From assembly GCA_046292465.1 (NCBI GenBank), contig JBKBRB010000007.1, forward strand, positions 48,974 to 112,973: a stretch of 64,000 nt of DNA. The letters run 5' to 3'. Below are positions 26,682 through 35,510 of the stretch, one piece after another (the stretch's first letter is position 1; each line of letters starts with the position of its first letter). Below the pieces are notes generated by a model. That model ran no database searches. It saw only the letters and a program-made list of their open reading frames with translations, and was not told the origin of the DNA. Source of the stretch: JANWWM01 sp046292465 (GTDB lineage Bacteria > Bacteroidota > Chlorobiia > Chlorobiales > Thermochlorobacteraceae). The translations under genes and the position numbers were made by a program.

Positions 26682-26800
26682 AGTCTAAATTGGATTAGTT
26701 TATGACTGGTTAAACGTGAGCAAGTTAGTTATTGGCTTCGTTATCTTACAAGTTGAGGGGCAAGATTGTTCCGGGTAATTTGCATGTGGAATTGCTTGCT

Positions 26801-26840
26801 GCAAGGTCGCAAGGATTCAACAAAAACCTCACGACCTTGC
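26801..26840. repeat. 9-bp inverted repeat between the E1 and mutase genes
   Basis: GCAAGGTCG (26801-26809) and CGACCTTGC (26832-26840) form a perfect 9-bp stem with a 22-base loop. No T-run follows on the minus strand, so it looks more like an mRNA-processing hairpin or weak terminator than a classical rho-independent one. Confidence 0.4.
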
Positions 26841-26871
26841 CACGTATTTTGTTTCCTTATTGGGGCGAGCG

Positions 26872-28965
26872 TTAGTATTGCGCTAATGCTTTCGCTGCTT
26901 CGTAGACTTTTTGCTCATTTGGCAGAATGTATTCCTCCAAAATTTTCGAGAATCCGACCGGCGTGAAAATAGAGCCTACACGGCGAATCGGCGCGTCCAA
27001 ATACTCGAAGCAATGTTCAGCAATCAATGCCGCAAGTTCTCCGCCGAACCCTCCTGTAACTTTGTCTTCGTGAACAACTAATGCTTTGCTTGTTTTTTTG
27101 ACCGAGTTAAAAATGGTTTCGGTATCGAGCGGCGCAAGCGAGCGAATATCAACGACTTCAACTGAAACGCCTTCCTTTGACAAACGTTCTGCGGCAAGAA
27201 GCGCGTGGTGCGTGGTGGTGCCGTAGGTAATGATGCTTAAATCTGTTCCTTCACGGCGAATACGGGCTTTGCCGAAGGGAATCAAGATGTCTTCTTTCAA
27301 GCGTTTGGTTTTCGCCCAAGGGTTGTTGTAAAGGAATTTCGGTTCAAGAATTACAGTTACGCCGCGCGAGCGAAATGCGGAACGAAGCAATCCCTGCATA
27401 TCATCAGCAAACGACGGAATCACGATGCGCAGACCGGGCAGGGTTGTAAATGCGCCTTCGACATTTTGCGAGTGATACAAGCCGCCGCCAATGTAGCCGC
27501 CCGAGGCAATGCGCATGACGATGTTAGGCACAAATTGACCTTTCGTGCGCCAATACTCATGCGAGCATTCGACCACTTGCTCCATTGCTGGCCAGATGTA
27601 GTCGGCAAATTCTGCGCCTTCAATCAAGACCCAAATGTCGTCGCGGTAGCGCGAAAAACCGTTTGCTGTTCCGACAATGAAGTCTTCGGCAATCGGCGCA
27701 TTAAAGACGCGCTCGTTTCCAAACTCTTTGAGCATGCCTTTATCAGCATTGAAAATGCCGCCTTTTTCTTTTGACGCCACATCTTGCCCCCAAAGAAATG
27801 TGTTCGGATTGCGTCGAAACTCTTCAATTTGTGTGAAGTTGATGGCTTGTAAGAAACTGATGGTTTCGCTTGTGTAAAACTCGTCGTCGCCTTTGGGGTC
27901 AGCAAGGTCAATGACTTTTCCGCCTGTTGGTTGAAATTCGGGGAGGACAAAATCCTTTGCGGATTCAGGTTTTGGCGGGGGCGCTTTTTCGCCTTTCTCA
28001 CAGGCGTCGGCAATAACTTGGTCGGCTTCGCGCTCGATATCGGCAAGTTCCGATTCGGTGAAAAGTCCGTGCTCGAGCAAATAGTGTTTGAACTTTGGCA
28101 GTGGGTCGCGTTTTTTGATTTCTTCGAGTTCTTCGTGCGTGCGGTAAAGCAAGTGGTTATCGGAGTTGGAGTGTGAGCCAATGCGCTCGCAGTCGGCTTC
28201 GACAATCACGGGCAAGCGTTTTGTTTTGACGTGCTCAACGGCTTTTTGCATCGTGAACCATGAGTCAAACACATCTGTGCCGTCGCAGAACATCACTTCA
28301 AGGTTCGGAAATGAACGAAACACTTCGGCAGGGCGAAGCGTACCAAATTGCTCGCTCACATGCACCGAAATGCCGTAGTGGTTGTTTTGAATCACAAAAA
28401 TTGCTGGCAGTTTTTCGCGTGAAGCACCATTGATGGCTTCGTAAAAGTAGCCTTCCGCGCAAGCAGATTCTCCCCCAGAGTAGAAGGCAATTTCGTCGCC
28501 CCCATATTTTTTAATGGCACGCGCAACCCCCACGACGTGTTGAGCGTGATTGCCCGTTAATGATGAAACATTCTGAATTCGAATCGAAGGTTTGGCAAAG
28601 TGATTAGACATGTGGCGTCCGCCACCTGCAACATCAGCATCACGTGAAAGTCCGTTCAAGATAATTTCTTCAGGTGTTAATCCTGCCGCCAGCGCCGTCA
28701 GCATATCGCGGTAATACGGAAAGAGAAAATCTTTTCCGGCACGAAACGATAACCCAAGCGCCAGTTGAATTCCGTCATGCCCCTGATACGGCGCGTGATA
28801 CGACCAGCCCATTCCCTTTTTGAGATAGCTTGCTGCTTTGATATCCAACTGTCGCCCCGTGTAAAGAAGCCGATACCAATTCTGCAGCATGCCTTTTGGA
28901 ATGTTCCGATGCTTGTTGACGCTTTGAGCCGTTGCTTTTTCTTTGGTGAGTTCGGCGGTGTTCAT
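26872..28965 (-). CDS. Fused 2-oxoacid dehydrogenase E1 alpha/beta (branched-chain type)
   Basis: A 697-residue fusion of E1-alpha (about 20-330) and E1-beta (about 365-695) of a thiamine-diphosphate 2-oxoacid dehydrogenase. The TPP motif runs GGES (164-167) to NNHYGIS (194-200); the usual GDG aspartate is replaced, as in Bacteroidota homologues. The beta half shows 'EDFIVGTANG', 'FADYIWPAMEQ' and 'GGFGGELAALIAE'. The single-chain form is typical of Bacteroidota/Chlorobi 2-oxoisovalerate dehydrogenase, which makes branched-chain acyl-CoA. E2 and E3 are not in the window. Substrate is inferred; the neighbouring mutase supports isobutyryl-CoA. Confidence 0.9.
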   Translation of the reverse strand: MNTAELTKEKATAQSVNKHRNIPKGMLQNWYRLLYTGRQLDIKAASYLKKGMGWSYHAPYQGHDGIQLALGLSFRAGKDFLFPYYRDMLTALAAGLTPEEIILNGLSRDADVAGGGRHMSNHFAKPSIRIQNVSSLTGNHAQHVVGVARAIKKYGGDEIAFYSGGESACAEGYFYEAINGASREKLPAIFVIQNNHYGISVHVSEQFGTLRPAEVFRSFPNLEVMFCDGTDVFDSWFTMQKAVEHVKTKRLPVIVEADCERIGSHSNSDNHLLYRTHEELEEIKKRDPLPKFKHYLLEHGLFTESELADIEREADQVIADACEKGEKAPPPKPESAKDFVLPEFQPTGGKVIDLADPKGDDEFYTSETISFLQAINFTQIEEFRRNPNTFLWGQDVASKEKGGIFNADKGMLKEFGNERVFNAPIAEDFIVGTANGFSRYRDDIWVLIEGAEFADYIWPAMEQVVECSHEYWRTKGQFVPNIVMRIASGGYIGGGLYHSQNVEGAFTTLPGLRIVIPSFADDMQGLLRSAFRSRGVTVILEPKFLYNNPWAKTKRLKEDILIPFGKARIRREGTDLSIITYGTTTHHALLAAERLSKEGVSVEVVDIRSLAPLDTETIFNSVKKTSKALVVHEDKVTGGFGGELAALIAEHCFEYLDAPIRRVGSIFTPVGFSKILEEYILPNEQKVYEAAKALAQY

Positions 28966-29185
28966 AGTGTTACTGCGGTTAGGTTGAGAAGACTTTTTGA
29001 CAATGCGCGTCTCTTTGGTTCAAATGGCGAGAACGATTTCTTTGCACTTTTTACTGCTATTTCATTTTCTCTCTAAACAATTCTCGAAAATACGACAAAA
29101 TCATTCGGCGACCAACCACGGAAACGGAATTTCCCTTTCATTGCATTAACTTTCGCGAAATGGATAACATCAATTCTTTCCTGTA

Positions 29186-29695
29186 ATGAATGAGCCATTA
29201 ACTCAAAACGAGATTGCAAGCAACGTTCAGAAAAAGGAAGCGCGCATTGGCTGGCACGAATACTTCATGAGCGTAGCGCATTTGATTGCGCGTCGCTCCA
29301 CGTGCGAGCGTGGACACATCGGTGCGGTCATTGTGCGCGAAAACAACATTCTCGCCACAGGCTACAACGGCTCGCCATCAGGCTTGCCACACTGCGACGG
29401 TCCAAACTGCCTCATCTATAAATCCATACACCCCGATGGCACTATCGAAGAAAACTGCATGCGCACCATTCACGCCGAAATCAACGCAATTGCACAAGCC
29501 GCCAAAAATGGCACGGCTATTCAAGGCGCGGATATTTACATCACTGCAAGCCCTTGTCTCAACTGCCTCAAAGTGCTTATCAACGTTGGCATTAAAACCA
29601 TTTACTATGACAAACCTTACAAAATGGACAACATCTCAGAACTGGTCTCGCTTTCGGGCGTAAAACTTATTCAGGTTCATGTCGAGCCTTTATAA
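29186..29695 (+). CDS. dCMP deaminase family protein
   Basis: 169 residues of the cytidine/deoxycytidylate deaminase fold. The zinc site is HAEINA (about residues 94-99) with PCLNCLK (about 117-123); a further 'CDGPNCL' insert and 'GYNGSPSG' loop match ComEB/dCMP deaminases. It deaminates dCMP to dUMP for thymidylate synthesis. The leading 28 residues before WHEYFM are longer than the minimal family. Transcribed divergently from the E1 gene across a 220-bp spacer. No thyA or competence genes are nearby. Confidence 0.9.
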   Translation: MNEPLTQNEIASNVQKKEARIGWHEYFMSVAHLIARRSTCERGHIGAVIVRENNILATGYNGSPSGLPHCDGPNCLIYKSIHPDGTIEENCMRTIHAEINAIAQAAKNGTAIQGADIYITASPCLNCLKVLINVGIKTIYYDKPYKMDNISELVSLSGVKLIQVHVEPL

Positions 29696-29739
29696 TTGCT
29701 ACTTTCATACCTTAAATCCCAAAACAAAACCAAACAACC

Positions 29740-30624
29740 TTGAGAACAAACCTTGCGCTCTGGAACACGCGGTATGGTCTAAACACAAGCGCACTGACCA
29801 AATCTGCGATTGAAAAACTTCAAGATTCCTCGCCTAATCAAGCCTTATACCTTGCGATACTTCACTTCCTCTATGCCTCTGGCGTAGCAGCAGATGAAGA
29901 TATGGACGCCAACGCGAAAGCCGTGTTGATTAAATTTGGCGTATCCGATGCCGTTGTCGCAAACCCCTTGAAACTTCGCGAAGAAGTAGAAGCCTTGCTC
30001 AATGAATTAAGCACGCAGGGCGAAAGCCCTGACAAAACTTGGCTCACGAAAAGTTTTCGCTTGGCATCGCTCTTGATGCAGTTACCCTTTGATACAACAA
30101 CCATGGAACTCATTTTAGACGCGTCAACGCTCCTAAGCCGCGCTATTGCCCTTCCTGCCGACTGCGCTTATACCCTACTTTTTTATATCCATGAACAAAT
30201 GAAAAACCCGCTTTACCGACAAGCGTTTCTTGCCGTCGAGCCCGATTTTTGGGAAAATTATTTAGCCGTAATGCTCAAAACGATGGGGCGATTTTTGCGC
30301 GACGCTGTGATGGAATACATCATTTACTATGAACTTCCGCCAGGCGGCTCAAACGAAGTGCATTTAGTGTTATGCGAGAAACTGTGCAGAGTTGCAGTCG
30401 AGTGTTGTTACTTGGTGCACAAAGCGTCGGGATTGGTTGAAACAGAACTCGACAAAAAAATTTATCAATTCTGCACTGATGCGATTTTGAACAAAGACCC
30501 AAAGCCGCTTATTACTTACTCTTACCGCCTGCTTGATTTGTCGAGCGAAGATTTCTTCATCACTTTGCCGAAAGAAACTATCAACAAGTATATTGTATCA
30601 GCGATGGAGGAGTTAAGTCCTTAG
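29740..30624 (+). CDS. Unidentified protein, no recognised domain
   Basis: 294 residues beginning at TTG 29740 (no ATG is available near the start). The sequence is mainly helical, mildly acidic, without a signal peptide or transmembrane segment, and ends in a Glu/Leu-rich tail. Segments such as 'EYIIYYELPPGGSNEVHLVLCEKLC' and two adjacent cysteines (VECCYLV) stand out, but I do not recognise a family. It sits between dCMP deaminase (44 bp upstream) and ribD (53 bp downstream), all on one strand, so it may be cotranscribed with them. Confidence 0.75.
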   Translation: MRTNLALWNTRYGLNTSALTKSAIEKLQDSSPNQALYLAILHFLYASGVAADEDMDANAKAVLIKFGVSDAVVANPLKLREEVEALLNELSTQGESPDKTWLTKSFRLASLLMQLPFDTTTMELILDASTLLSRAIALPADCAYTLLFYIHEQMKNPLYRQAFLAVEPDFWENYLAVMLKTMGRFLRDAVMEYIIYYELPPGGSNEVHLVLCEKLCRVAVECCYLVHKASGLVETELDKKIYQFCTDAILNKDPKPLITYSYRLLDLSSEDFFITLPKETINKYIVSAMEELSP

Positions 30625-30677
30625 GAGTTAAGTCCTTAAAGTTTCCGTCGCATTATCCGCAATGTGAGCTTGACGTT

Positions 30678-31805
30678 ATGTCCAAGAAGTCAAAAACCAA
30701 GCCTGCCACCTTTGACGACGCTGCAGACGAATTTTTTCTCGCCAAATGTTTAACGCTCGCCAAGCGCGGTGTGGGGAAAGTCAGTCCAAACCCGATGGTC
30801 GGCTGTGTGATTGTTTGCAACGGCAATATTATCGGCAAAGGTTGGCACAAGCGATACGGCGACGCCCATGCCGAAGTAAATGCGATTCGCTCTGTCAAAG
30901 ATGAATCGCTTCTCACGCAATCGACGCTCTATGTGAATCTTGAGCCGTGTTCGCACTTCGGCAAAACACCGCCTTGCGCCGATTTGATTATAGAGAAAAA
31001 AATTCCGCGCGTGGTCATTGGCTGCCTTGACCCGAATCCCAAAGTTGCTGGCAAAGGCATCAAGAAACTCAAAGACGCTGGAATTGATGTGCGCGTTGGC
31101 GTCTTGCGCGAGGAATCAGAACAACTCAACGAAGCCTTCTTGAAATCGCATCGATACCATTTACCTTTCGTTGCACTTAAACTTGCGCAATCGCTTGACG
31201 GACGAATTGCCACCAAAACCAAAGACTCTAAATGGATTACCAGCGAAGTCGCCCGTGCCTACGCACATCACTTGCGCAATCATTACGACGCTGTCATGGT
31301 CGGCTCTCGCACCGCACTTGCTGATAATCCTTCCTTAACGGTCAGACTTGTTGAAGGCAAAAATCCAAAACGCATTTTGCTCGACCGCCAATTGCGCGTG
31401 CCGCTTCAAGCTAACATCTTCAGCAAAGATGCACCGACACTTGTCTTCACTTCGCGCATCAATAAGCGACATCCGAAGGTTAAAGCGTTGGAAAAAATTG
31501 GCGTCAAAGTTTTTTTTGTCGGGGAAAAAAGCGAATCGCTCAACTTGCTTGACGTGATGCACATCTTGCACGAAGAACTTATTCTTTCCGTCATGGTCGA
31601 AGGCGGCGCGCAACTTTTCGCCTCACTCATCAAGGCAGGCTTATGCGATAAACTTCATGCGTTCATTGCACCAAACCTTATCGGCGGCGACGGCTTAGCC
31701 AGCATCGGCAATCTTGGCTTGAAGAAAATCGCTGACTGCATTGACCTTAAAAATGCTTCCGTCAAAGTGCTCTCCGATTGTTTAATCGTTGAAGGCTACT
31801 TTTAG
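30678..31805 (+). CDS. ribD: Bifunctional riboflavin deaminase/reductase RibD
   Basis: 375 residues. The N-terminal deaminase domain (about 15-150) has the zinc motif HAEVNA and PCSHFGKTPPC, and the C-terminal reductase domain (about 160-375) has 'LDGRIAT', 'DAVMVGSRTALADNPSLTVR' and a VEGGAQL motif. It performs two consecutive steps of riboflavin synthesis from the pyrimidine produced by GTP cyclohydrolase II. Both domains look intact. No other rib genes are in the window. Confidence 0.95.
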   Translation: MSKKSKTKPATFDDAADEFFLAKCLTLAKRGVGKVSPNPMVGCVIVCNGNIIGKGWHKRYGDAHAEVNAIRSVKDESLLTQSTLYVNLEPCSHFGKTPPCADLIIEKKIPRVVIGCLDPNPKVAGKGIKKLKDAGIDVRVGVLREESEQLNEAFLKSHRYHLPFVALKLAQSLDGRIATKTKDSKWITSEVARAYAHHLRNHYDAVMVGSRTALADNPSLTVRLVEGKNPKRILLDRQLRVPLQANIFSKDAPTLVFTSRINKRHPKVKALEKIGVKVFFVGEKSESLNLLDVMHILHEELILSVMVEGGAQLFASLIKAGLCDKLHAFIAPNLIGGDGLASIGNLGLKKIADCIDLKNASVKVLSDCLIVEGYF

Positions 31806-31825
31806 CCCAACGCTATTAACTCCAA

Positions 31826-32110
31826 TTAATTCAAGTGATAAAATTTGTAGTTGGAAAGCAGTCGCTTCGGCTGAATCAGCGTGTAGACTTTTCGGTTGCG
31901 CGTCGGAACAGGCTGTGTCGCTCTCGCATAATCCGAATCGTTCCATACCTTGCCGCTCGTGCGGAAGACAAGGTAAAGCCCAAAAGGAATTGAAGCAATA
32001 AGCAGGATGGGTAGAAATACGAACGCTAACACACCTAACGGAACAGAAAGTGCAGCCGCAATTACGGTCGCCAACGCATAGTAACCCAAACGGCGTAACT
32101 TGACTTGCAT
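31826..32110 (-). CDS. Small hypothetical membrane protein
   Basis: 94 residues with a hydrophobic region (about 10-50) that probably forms two transmembrane helices, and a basic C-terminal tail (TRNRKVYTLIQPKRLLSNYKF). No family is recognised. ATG start at 32110 and convergent to ribD with a 20-bp gap. Two helices separated by a Pro suggest a hairpin in the inner membrane. Function unknown. Confidence 0.55.
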   Translation of the reverse strand: MQVKLRRLGYYALATVIAAALSVPLGVLAFVFLPILLIASIPFGLYLVFRTSGKVWNDSDYARATQPVPTRNRKVYTLIQPKRLLSNYKFYHLN

Positions 32111-32263
32111 AGCAAAAAGTGTAGTTTTGTGTTTGTTGAATTCGAGACAGCAAAAAACGAACTACGAATACGCTCTGGAAAAGGCAACTTTTGGTTGGAA
32201 CTTCTACACGAGAAACACCAAATCGACCACAATAAATTTCACGCATCACTATTTTTTTAACCC

Positions 32264-33082
32264 ATGACCACGCCCAATTATCTCATTGCACAGAGTGTCC
32301 TGCGAAAAGCGAGCGGTCTTGATGTTCAAAGAGCCGCAAACGAAGTGAAGTCGTATCTTGACCATGGCGCTGCGCGCGTTGGCATTCGGGAGTCGCATCA
32401 ACAGGCAGTCTGCATTCCGAATTTTGGGTTTGCTAAATACATCGACCACACCCTCTTGAAGCCTGACGCCTCGCGCGAAGAAATCATCATGCTTTGCAAC
32501 GAAGCCAAAGAGCATGGCTTTGCGTCAGTGTGTGTCAATCCGCACTATGTCAAACTATGCGCGACGATGCTCCGCAACACCGACGTAAAAGTTTGCACCG
32601 TAGTAGGCTTCCCGCTCGGTGCCAGCACCACGCGCGTGAAGGTTTATGAAACCCAAGTTGCTTGCGAAGACGGTGCGACAGAAATCGACATGGTCATCAA
32701 CATTGGCGAGCTCAAATCTAAAAACTACGATTTGCTCGAAGCCGATATTGCAGGTGTTGTTGCTGCTGCCGATTCCGCCAACGCTATCGTGAAGGTGATT
32801 TTGGAAACATGTTTGCTCACCGATGAGGAAAAAGTCATTGCTTCGGTGCTTTCCAAAAATGCAGGGGCGCATTTTGTTAAAACCTCGACCGGCTTTTCAA
32901 AAGGGGGCGCAACGCTCGAAGATGTCGCTCTGATGCGTAAAGCCGTCGGCCAAACACTCGGTGTTAAAGCCAGTGGTGGCGTGCGCGATTACGCTACCGC
33001 CAAAAAAATGATTGAATACGGCGCAACGCGAATCGGTGCTAGTGCCAGCGTCAAAATCGTCAGAGAAGCCAAGTGTTTGTAA
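32264..33082 (+). CDS. deoC: Deoxyribose-phosphate aldolase
   Basis: 272 residues, slightly longer than E. coli DeoC because of an N-terminal extension of about 50. Catalytic residues are visible: Asp142 in TEIDMVIN and Schiff-base Lys206 in HFVKTSTGF, plus 'YIDHTLLKPDAS' and 'GVKASGGVRD'. It cleaves 2-deoxyribose 5-phosphate to acetaldehyde and glyceraldehyde 3-phosphate for nucleoside salvage. The following Skp gene starts in a different frame about 80 bp after the stop. No other deo genes are adjacent. Confidence 0.95.
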   Translation: MTTPNYLIAQSVLRKASGLDVQRAANEVKSYLDHGAARVGIRESHQQAVCIPNFGFAKYIDHTLLKPDASREEIIMLCNEAKEHGFASVCVNPHYVKLCATMLRNTDVKVCTVVGFPLGASTTRVKVYETQVACEDGATEIDMVINIGELKSKNYDLLEADIAGVVAAADSANAIVKVILETCLLTDEEKVIASVLSKNAGAHFVKTSTGFSKGGATLEDVALMRKAVGQTLGVKASGGVRDYATAKKMIEYGATRIGASASVKIVREAKCL

Positions 33083-33162
33083 GCCCTGTTCGTGCCTCAG
33101 CATTTGAGGGAAGACTCATTGGCTTGATGTTCAAGCGTTATTTTCGTAACTTCGGCGCTTCA

Positions 33163-33768
33163 ATGATTAAAACAAACATGCGAAAACAACTTTATTTTGC
33201 ACTTCTCGTAAGTCTGTTTGCGCTTGTTTCAAGTGAAGTCCAAGCCCAAAAAATTGGGTTTATCGACTCGCAAGCAATTTTAGACCAACTGCCTGAAGCT
33301 AAAGACGCCAAACGCCGCTTGGAAGTGCTCACGCTGGAATGGCAAAATGAAATCAAAAAACGGCGTGACGCCCTCGACAAAATGGTGCGCGACTTTCAAG
33401 CCAAAGAAGTGCTTTACACAGACGAAATCAAACAGCAGAAACGCAAAGAAATGATGGACGCAGATAAAGCCATTTTTGAGTATCAAAATCAAAAGTTCGG
33501 CGTCGATGGCGAGTATTTCAGAAAACAAAACGAACTCATGCGTCCGATTCAAGACAAACTCTACTCCGCCATGCGCGCCGTTGCTATTGATAACGACTAC
33601 GACTACGTCTTTGACCGTGCCAGCGACACGATGTTGCTTTATGCCAACGAAACGCACAACCTGACACAGAAAGTTTTAGACAGATTGCTTGCGTCGCTTC
33701 CTGAACGAGACCGCACTGGCGGCGCGCCCTCTGCGCCTAACGTTGAAGGCTCGGGCGCAGGTAAATAA
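33163..33768 (+). CDS. OmpH/Skp-family periplasmic chaperone (copy 1)
   Basis: 201 residues; start at ATG 33163 (alternative ATG 33178) gives a signal peptide ending near VQAQ. The mature part starts KIGFIDSQAILDQLPEAKDA and is then a long charged coiled coil, as in Skp/OmpH, which holds outer-membrane proteins unfolded in the periplasm. The N- and C-terminal beta strands ('DYVFDRASDTMLLYANETHNL') match the family core. Longer open frame from 33073 (GTG) adds no signal. A second copy follows 47 bp later. Confidence 0.85.
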   Translation: MIKTNMRKQLYFALLVSLFALVSSEVQAQKIGFIDSQAILDQLPEAKDAKRRLEVLTLEWQNEIKKRRDALDKMVRDFQAKEVLYTDEIKQQKRKEMMDADKAIFEYQNQKFGVDGEYFRKQNELMRPIQDKLYSAMRAVAIDNDYDYVFDRASDTMLLYANETHNLTQKVLDRLLASLPERDRTGGAPSAPNVEGSGAGK

Positions 33769-33815
33769 GCCCTTCAAAATTTATTTTCAATCATTTAATT
33801 GGAGGAAAACACAGA

Positions 33816-34370
33816 ATGTCGGTCATTCAACAGAAATTATCCCTGCTTTCAAAAGGCAAAAGCTTTCTTGTCGGCTTCGGACTTGCCGTCGGCTTTATGC
33901 TCGGCGTAGGCGCAAGCGGTGCCGGCGACGCCAAAGTCGGCTATGTCGATACCGACAACGTTATTGCTCAACTTCCCGATTCAAAAGGCGTTCAAGAAAA
34001 AATGAAGAAAATGCAAGAAGGCGCCGAAGCCGAAATGCAAAAAATGGCGAAAGACTTGCAAGCCGCCTTTGAAGAATACGAACGTAAAAAGACCACCATG
34101 ACCGAAGACGCTAAAAAGAAAAAAGAAGAAGAACTCCTGAGCAAGCGACAACAACTCGAGGAGTTCCGCTATCAAAAGCAAAACGAACTACAAAAAAAGA
34201 CAGGCGAACTTTTGAAACCGATTGAAGACAAAGTGATGAAAGCCGTTGAAAAAGTCGCCAAGCAATATGGCTACAGCATCGTCTTGAACAAGGGCGGCGT
34301 CGCCAATCCTGTGCTCTACGGAGATAAAACGCATGACCTTACCTTCAAAGTGCTCGACGCGCTTAAATAA
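33816..34370 (+). CDS. OmpH/Skp-family periplasmic chaperone (copy 2)
   Basis: 184 residues with an N-terminal hydrophobic signal (about 14-36), then 'KVGYVDTDNVIAQLPDSKGVQ', a 90-residue Lys/Glu-rich coiled coil and 'SIVLNKGGVANPVLYGDKTHDL'. The start is supported by GGAGG at 33801-33805, ten bases upstream. It is a diverged paralogue of the preceding protein; pairs of Skp genes downstream of the outer-membrane assembly gene bamA are common in Bacteroidota and Chlorobi, but bamA is not in the window. Confidence 0.9.
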   Translation: MSVIQQKLSLLSKGKSFLVGFGLAVGFMLGVGASGAGDAKVGYVDTDNVIAQLPDSKGVQEKMKKMQEGAEAEMQKMAKDLQAAFEEYERKKTTMTEDAKKKKEEELLSKRQQLEEFRYQKQNELQKKTGELLKPIEDKVMKAVEKVAKQYGYSIVLNKGGVANPVLYGDKTHDLTFKVLDALK

Positions 34371-34478
34371 GCACTCTGTTTTTGAAAGTCCATCTTCACA
34401 CTGTATATTCGCAACTCTTTTTTTGAAAAGTTTGATTCAACGACTAACCTTTTAACGGTAACGCTAAACGATTTTAAG

Positions 34479-34748
34479 ATGAAGCCGAATATTCATCCGC
34501 AAAATTATCGCCCCGTCGTCTTCCAAGATTTAACTGATGGTTCGACCTTCATTACACGCTCCTGCGTTGAGACAAAGGAAACCATCAAGTGGACAGACGG
34601 CAATGAGTATCCGCTCTTCAAAGTGGAAATCAGCAATTCGTCGCACCCGTATTACACCGGCAAACAAGTACTGGTCGATACAGCAGGTCGCGTGGAACGC
34701 TTCAACAAGCGGTTCACAAAACCCACGACAAAATCCGACGCTGAGTAA
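34479..34748 (+). CDS. rpmE2: 50S ribosomal protein L31 type B
   Basis: 89 residues starting MKPNIHPQNYRPVVFQD, the characteristic start of L31 type B. The four zinc-ribbon cysteines of type A L31 are missing (only one Cys), so it is the C-minus, zinc-independent form. Such copies are often used under zinc limitation, but here it may be the only L31. It is followed by a strong terminator at 34773-34812. Confidence 0.95.
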   Translation: MKPNIHPQNYRPVVFQDLTDGSTFITRSCVETKETIKWTDGNEYPLFKVEISNSSHPYYTGKQVLVDTAGRVERFNKRFTKPTTKSDAE

Positions 34749-34772
34749 GTATTAACTTATTGTGAAAATTTG

Positions 34773-34812
34773 ATGCTCAAACAGGCACAACCCCTCTTTG
34801 AGCATTTTTTTT
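34773..34812 (+). terminator. Rho-independent terminator after L31
   Basis: ATGCTCAAA (34773-34781) and TTTGAGCAT (34797-34805) form a 9-bp stem with a 15-base loop followed by a run of T (34806-34812). Confidence 0.9.
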
Positions 34813-34840
34813 GTCCAAACCACAAAAACAATTTCTACAC

Positions 34841-35398
34841 ATGGTTAAAGAAACTCTGCATGCCGCCGAACAGCGCATGAAAAAATCGTTGGAAGTTATC
34901 CAAAGTGAATTAGCCTCTGTTCGCACGGGCAAAGCCACAACTGCCCTTCTCGATGGCATTAAAGTGGAGTCATATGGACAACTCGTTCCGCTCAAACAAG
35001 TCGGCAATGTGAGCGTCAAAGATTCCAAAACGCTCGTGGTGCAACTGTGGGATAAAAGTGTCGTCGCCAATGTTGAAAAAGCGATACGGGAATCCGGCAT
35101 GGGCTTGAACCCTTCAACAGAAGGACAAACCATTCGCATTCCAATTCCACCCTTAACCGAAGAACGCCGACGCGAATACGTTAAACTCGTCAAGAAGTTC
35201 GCCGAAGATGCCAAAGTCTCTTTGCGCAACATCCGCCGCGACGCTATTCAAACTATCGAGAAAGCCGAAAAAGAAAAAGCCATTACCGAAGACGATAAAA
35301 ATCGTGGTAAAAAAGACGCCGATTCGCTCATACAACGCTACGAAAAGATGATCGATGAAGCCGTTGCCAAAAAAGAAAAAGAAATCATGGAAGTCTGA
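34841..35398 (+). CDS. frr: Ribosome recycling factor
   Basis: 185 residues from ATG 34841 (MVKETLHAAEQRMKKSLEVI), the canonical length and start; the longer frame from 34811 overlaps the terminator. Conserved blocks 'ELASVRTGKAT', 'GNVSVKDSKTL', 'GMGLNPSTEGQTIRIPIPPLTEERR' are intact. RRF acts with EF-G to split the post-termination ribosome. It is transcribed as a single gene; the expected neighbours pyrH and tsf are absent. Confidence 0.95.
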   Translation: MVKETLHAAEQRMKKSLEVIQSELASVRTGKATTALLDGIKVESYGQLVPLKQVGNVSVKDSKTLVVQLWDKSVVANVEKAIRESGMGLNPSTEGQTIRIPIPPLTEERRREYVKLVKKFAEDAKVSLRNIRRDAIQTIEKAEKEKAITEDDKNRGKKDADSLIQRYEKMIDEAVAKKEKEIMEV

Positions 35399-35510
35399 CC
35401 GCTTTCTTGTCTTTTTAACTTATTCACTCTATTTTCGTTTTTGCACAAGCACCAAGACGCATTAGTGCCTTTATTGTCATAAAACTCTATAAACTTCAAC
35501 TCACACTACA

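Noticed and set aside
31782..32249. 155-residue minus-strand open frame around the small membrane protein
   Set aside because: Overlaps the 94-residue membrane protein in another frame; its Cys/Arg-rich translation looks random, and the shorter frame has a plausible hydrophobic protein.
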